This document shows positions 61,584 to 64,000 of a DNA stretch of 64,000 nucleotides, one piece after another. Made by a program: the position numbers and the translations under genes. Source of the DNA: CAYOZL01 sp964408435 (GTDB lineage Bacteria; Bdellovibrionota_C; UBA2361; SZUA-149; CAYOZL01); contig CAYOZL010000003.1 of NCBI GenBank assembly GCA_964408435.1, positions 7,103-71,102 of the forward strand. Reading direction: 5' to 3'. The notes beneath the pieces were generated by a model that worked only from the letters and a program-made list of their open reading frames with translations, had not been told where the DNA came from and did not search any database. Within the stretch, counting starts at the first letter, position 1. Every line of letters begins with the position of its first letter.

Positions 61584-62204
61584 TTATTTTTTATCCTTTT
61601 TTGACTTTTTTTCTCTTGCTTTCCTTTCTTTTTCATCAAGGAACCTAAAAGAAACCGCTGTTAAGGTAGCATTAAGGACACTATTCTTGTCTTCTATGGC
61701 TCCCTTAATTCCTTTAATACCGTATTCTTTTAAATTTACTATCCTATCTAAGTCACCTACCTCATTAAAAAATACTGCGACTTGATGGAATTTGCCATTT
61801 ACTTTCAACTCTACAGGTATTTCTGAGTAGAAATCTCCATACTTTTCAGGAGCTGGCTGAAAAAGCTCAACTTCTAAACCTGAATTCTTTGCTTTATCTG
61901 AAATCTTAGCAAGCAAACTATCAATATCTTTCTTATCTGGAAGTTCCCTAAGAGCTTTTGATAATTCTTGATCTAGCTCTTTAACTTCGTTTCTGAATTT
62001 TTTTAGATTTGCAGCTATACCTTTCTTCTTTGCAACCTCTAATTCTAACTCATCTGCTTCTTCTTGTCCCTCTTGTATTATAGCATACGAACTAGATAAA
62101 AATATTGTGTAGTAGCCAAATCCAAGTAGAGCTAAAACTCCAAGCAGTATCCCTATCTTTTTAGATAAAGACATTTTAATTATTTTTTTTACGTATTCAA
62201 TCAA
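61584..62204 (-). CDS. pilO: PilO, type IV pilus alignment protein
   Basis: PilO belongs to the inner-membrane PilMNOP platform. It has 206 residues from a TTG at 62204; an ATG at 62174 is a good alternative. A membrane helix lies at about 17-35, a coiled coil at about 45-95 and the ferredoxin-like fold at about 100-190 (FYSEIPVELKVNGKFHQVAVFF split). The C-terminus is Lys-rich. It lies 2 nt after pilN. Confidence 0.9.
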   Translation of the reverse strand: MIEYVKKIIKMSLSKKIGILLGVLALLGFGYYTIFLSSSYAIIQEGQEEADELELEVAKKKGIAANLKKFRNEVKELDQELSKALRELPDKKDIDSLLAKISDKAKNSGLEVELFQPAPEKYGDFYSEIPVELKVNGKFHQVAVFFNEVGDLDRIVNLKEYGIKGIKGAIEDKNSVLNATLTAVSFRFLDEKERKAREKKSKKDKK

Positions 62205-62206
62205 AA

Positions 62207-62821
62207 CTATTTCTTCTTTTCATCTTCTTTGTTTTTATCTTTCTTTTTATCTTTTGAACCATCAATTTTTTTAAAATCTCTTAGCGGATCAGTTAAAGAA
62301 GCACTAAGAGAAAACTGCTTTAAGGGAACTTCATTTTGTAATAACTGCTTGGAAAAAACCAAGTCAACTTTATCAAAAAAATCTGAATTTTCTAACTGTC
62401 TCATCAACAAAGAAACCGTCTGATTATCTAAAGCTACACCAGTAAATTCAATAGACTCTCCTCTTTTAACTACTGTTTCTATCCATGACTTTTCAGGGAT
62501 AGAAGAAGTAAGCGCATCTAAGACTTTAACAGGCTCTTGCTTAACTGCTTTTAGCCTAGCTATTGTAGTTAATTTATTAACTAACCATTTTCTCTTAACA
62601 TCCAAACCTTCTACTTCTTTAGTTATTTTTGAAAGTCTCGTATCCTCGTTAGTAAGTCTTTTTTTCATCTTTTCTAGCTTAGACATTTTAGAATTAGCGC
62701 TAATCTGCAATATTCCAAATAGAAGAAAAAAAACTAAAAAAGAAGCTACTAAAACAGCGCCATGAGTTACATACTGTATTCTGTAATCTTTTTTTTCACC
62801 CTGTAAGTTAACTTTAATCAT
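62207..62821 (-). CDS. pilN: PilN, type IV pilus inner-membrane protein
   Basis: PilN binds PilM through its N-terminus and pairs with PilO. It has 204 residues. The N-terminal MIKVNLQGEK replaces the INLLP motif usual in PilN. A membrane helix lies at about 21-42 and a coiled coil at about 48-80. The periplasmic fold follows, ending in a Lys/Asp/Glu-rich tail. It overlaps pilM by 1 nt (TAATG). Confidence 0.9.
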   Translation of the reverse strand: MIKVNLQGEKKDYRIQYVTHGAVLVASFLVFFLLFGILQISANSKMSKLEKMKKRLTNEDTRLSKITKEVEGLDVKRKWLVNKLTTIARLKAVKQEPVKVLDALTSSIPEKSWIETVVKRGESIEFTGVALDNQTVSLLMRQLENSDFFDKVDLVFSKQLLQNEVPLKQFSLSASLTDPLRDFKKIDGSKDKKKDKNKEDEKKK

Positions 62822-63927
62822 TAAGCGCTAACCTCAGCTTCAACCACATTTATCTTATCTCCAACTTTTCTAATGCCAAGCCCAACTCCCGAAGCAAGAA
62901 ACAAAGATAACTGCCTAAGGTAATCCGTATCTATATTCGAAGCTGAATTAATTTTCCTAAAAGGATCAATAATCTCACATTCAATTCCCGTTCTTTCTCT
63001 TAATTCATGAATTAATCTGTGAGAATCACAAGCTCCACCACATAGGTAAATTTTTTCAATCCCTGTTTCCAATTCTGCAGCTGTCCAGAAAAACCCTAAC
63101 TGTCTATGAATCTCCCCTGCAACATAATCTGTCGTTCTATCTAAAGTGTCAGACAAAAGAGCCTTATCAAACTCTGCTGTAATATCCTTACCAAGCTTAA
63201 GCTCTTCTGCTTGATGAACTTCAAGACCTAAACTTTCAGCAATAGCATCAGTATACAACCTACCGCCTACTGGTATGTCTCCAGTAAAATGCGGTATTCT
63301 ATCCTTAACTAAACTAACGCCAGTATACTTAGAACCTACATCTAAAATTGCAATTAACTTATCTTTATCTTCTGGATAATTTAACTCATGCATATTTGAA
63401 ATAGCAAAATAATCTACATCTGCTACTGCAGGAACCAAACCACTAGCACGTATTGCAGCCCTATAACTATTAATAATTTCATCCTTAACAGCTACTAGCA
63501 AAACTTCCATTTCATGCTCATCACTTGATAATATTTGAAAATCTAGCTTAACTGAGCCTATGTCATGCGGCACGTAGGTCGCAGCTTCAAAACTTAAATT
63601 TTCTTTAAAATCTTCTGCATCAACCTTGGCTGTCTTGATTTTCTTAGTAAATACCGATGGCCCAGGAAGCGAGTAAATAACCCTAGCTTCTGAAATATCA
63701 TTATCTTTCATTGCCGCAGTAATACTTTTTGCTACTAAGTCAGGTTCTACTATTACGTTGTTGCTAATTGCATCTATAGGCGTAGGAATCTTAGCTATCG
63801 CATTTACCGTTACAGAGTCATCCTCTTGGAAAATTGATACTATTTTAATATTTCCAGAACCGATATCAATACTAATAAACTTTTCATTAGTATCAATTTT
63901 TAAAATCTTATGAATTAATTCTAACAA
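62821..63927 (-). CDS. pilM: PilM, actin-like type IV pilus assembly protein
   Basis: PilM is a cytoplasmic actin-like ATP-binding protein that holds PilN. It has 368 residues. The phosphate-1 motif SIDIGSGNIKIV is at about 19-30, ILDVGSKYTGVSLV near 194, and the adenosine motif IYLCGGACDSHRL near 289. The start is a TTG at 63927, supported by an AGGGG ribosome site 7 nt upstream; no in-frame ATG precedes the first motif. It heads pilM-N-O-Q-aroK. Confidence 0.92.
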   Translation of the reverse strand: MLELIHKILKIDTNEKFISIDIGSGNIKIVSIFQEDDSVTVNAIAKIPTPIDAISNNVIVEPDLVAKSITAAMKDNDISEARVIYSLPGPSVFTKKIKTAKVDAEDFKENLSFEAATYVPHDIGSVKLDFQILSSDEHEMEVLLVAVKDEIINSYRAAIRASGLVPAVADVDYFAISNMHELNYPEDKDKLIAILDVGSKYTGVSLVKDRIPHFTGDIPVGGRLYTDAIAESLGLEVHQAEELKLGKDITAEFDKALLSDTLDRTTDYVAGEIHRQLGFFWTAAELETGIEKIYLCGGACDSHRLIHELRERTGIECEIIDPFRKINSASNIDTDYLRQLSLFLASGVGLGIRKVGDKINVVEAEVSA

Positions 63928-64000
63928 ATTAAGCCCCTAAGCAATGTCAAAGATTAAACACACCTATATAGTAAGAATATAGATATTAGAATAGTATATA

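Noticed and set aside
1..64000. tRNA, rRNA and insertion-sequence search by eye
   Set aside because: No TTCGAAT-type T-loop with matching stems, no rRNA motifs and no transposase frame were found. A tRNA scan would confirm.

Overview
The window is AT-rich bacterial DNA, roughly one third GC by eye, with dense coding and short gaps. Several features point to a Gram-negative (diderm) organism. These are an Mla-type lipid transporter, type IV pilus genes (pilM, pilN, pilO, pilQ and a prepilin peptidase), a trimeric autotransporter adhesin with a YadA anchor, lipoproteins, and a flagellar or type III secretion ATPase with its stator. Bactofilin, an FHA-domain protein and the pilQ-aroK linkage fit a deltaproteobacterium-like or related lineage, but the sequence alone does not fix the taxon. 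I see no tRNA, rRNA, CRISPR array or insertion sequence. One run of exactly 100 N (30089-30188) marks a scaffold join inside the adhesin gene.

Layout. 1-3932: the end of a degenerate zinc-ribbon-like protein, then rlmE-mlaE-mlaF-mlaD-mlaC on the minus strand. 4457-9297: a UvrD/Rep helicase, a DUF3617 protein, a membrane protein, an SDR, and leuB. 9352-13459: alr diverging from argJ-argB-argF. 13691-18119: a small well-signalled unknown gene, then argC followed by a trypsin-like protease, an FHA membrane protein and a lipoprotein. 18160-27611: queH, prpB, prpC, bioA, msrA, a lipoprotein, a single-domain response regulator with a repeat-protein partner, an acyltransferase, an alpha/beta hydrolase and hemB. 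27789-31687: the adhesin. 31759-38429: an unknown 444-residue protein behind a hairpin that masks its ribosome site, a SurA/PpiC-like pair, and an operon of SctL/FliH-like, SctN/FliI-like and two unknown envelope proteins. 38515-40915: two paralogous genes of an unrecognised repeat family, each behind a long leader with a shared structured element. 40954-47730: a tightly overlapped seven-gene operon containing a MutL/GlmL-type ASKHA ATPase, a DUF6754 protein and several membrane proteins, without any glutamate mutase subunit. 47758-56713: sugar-nucleotide reductase, bactofilin, rplS, cinA, a RibD-C-like reductase, a Cys-rich secreted protein, a glycosyltransferase, the prepilin peptidase, a SIS isomerase and aroQ. 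56732-63927: pilM-pilN-pilO-pilQ-aroK followed by two lipoproteins.

How the genes work together. The arginine genes (argJ, argB, argF, argC), leuB, bioA, aroK, aroQ and hemB show a substantial biosynthetic capacity. prpB and prpC indicate propionate handling by the methylcitrate cycle. Envelope and surface functions dominate the rest.

The strongest candidates for undescribed biology are four. First, the MutL/DUF6754 membrane operon (40954-47730). Second, the twin repeat-protein genes with a conserved about 140-nt structured leader (38756-40915). Third, the isolated SctL/SctN pair with two unknown envelope partners, one carrying a Fis-like helix-turn-helix. Fourth, a composite hairpin element present three times. 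Many first-in-operon genes lack a Shine-Dalgarno sequence and have a -10-like hexamer 6-8 nt before the start codon, which suggests leaderless transcription.
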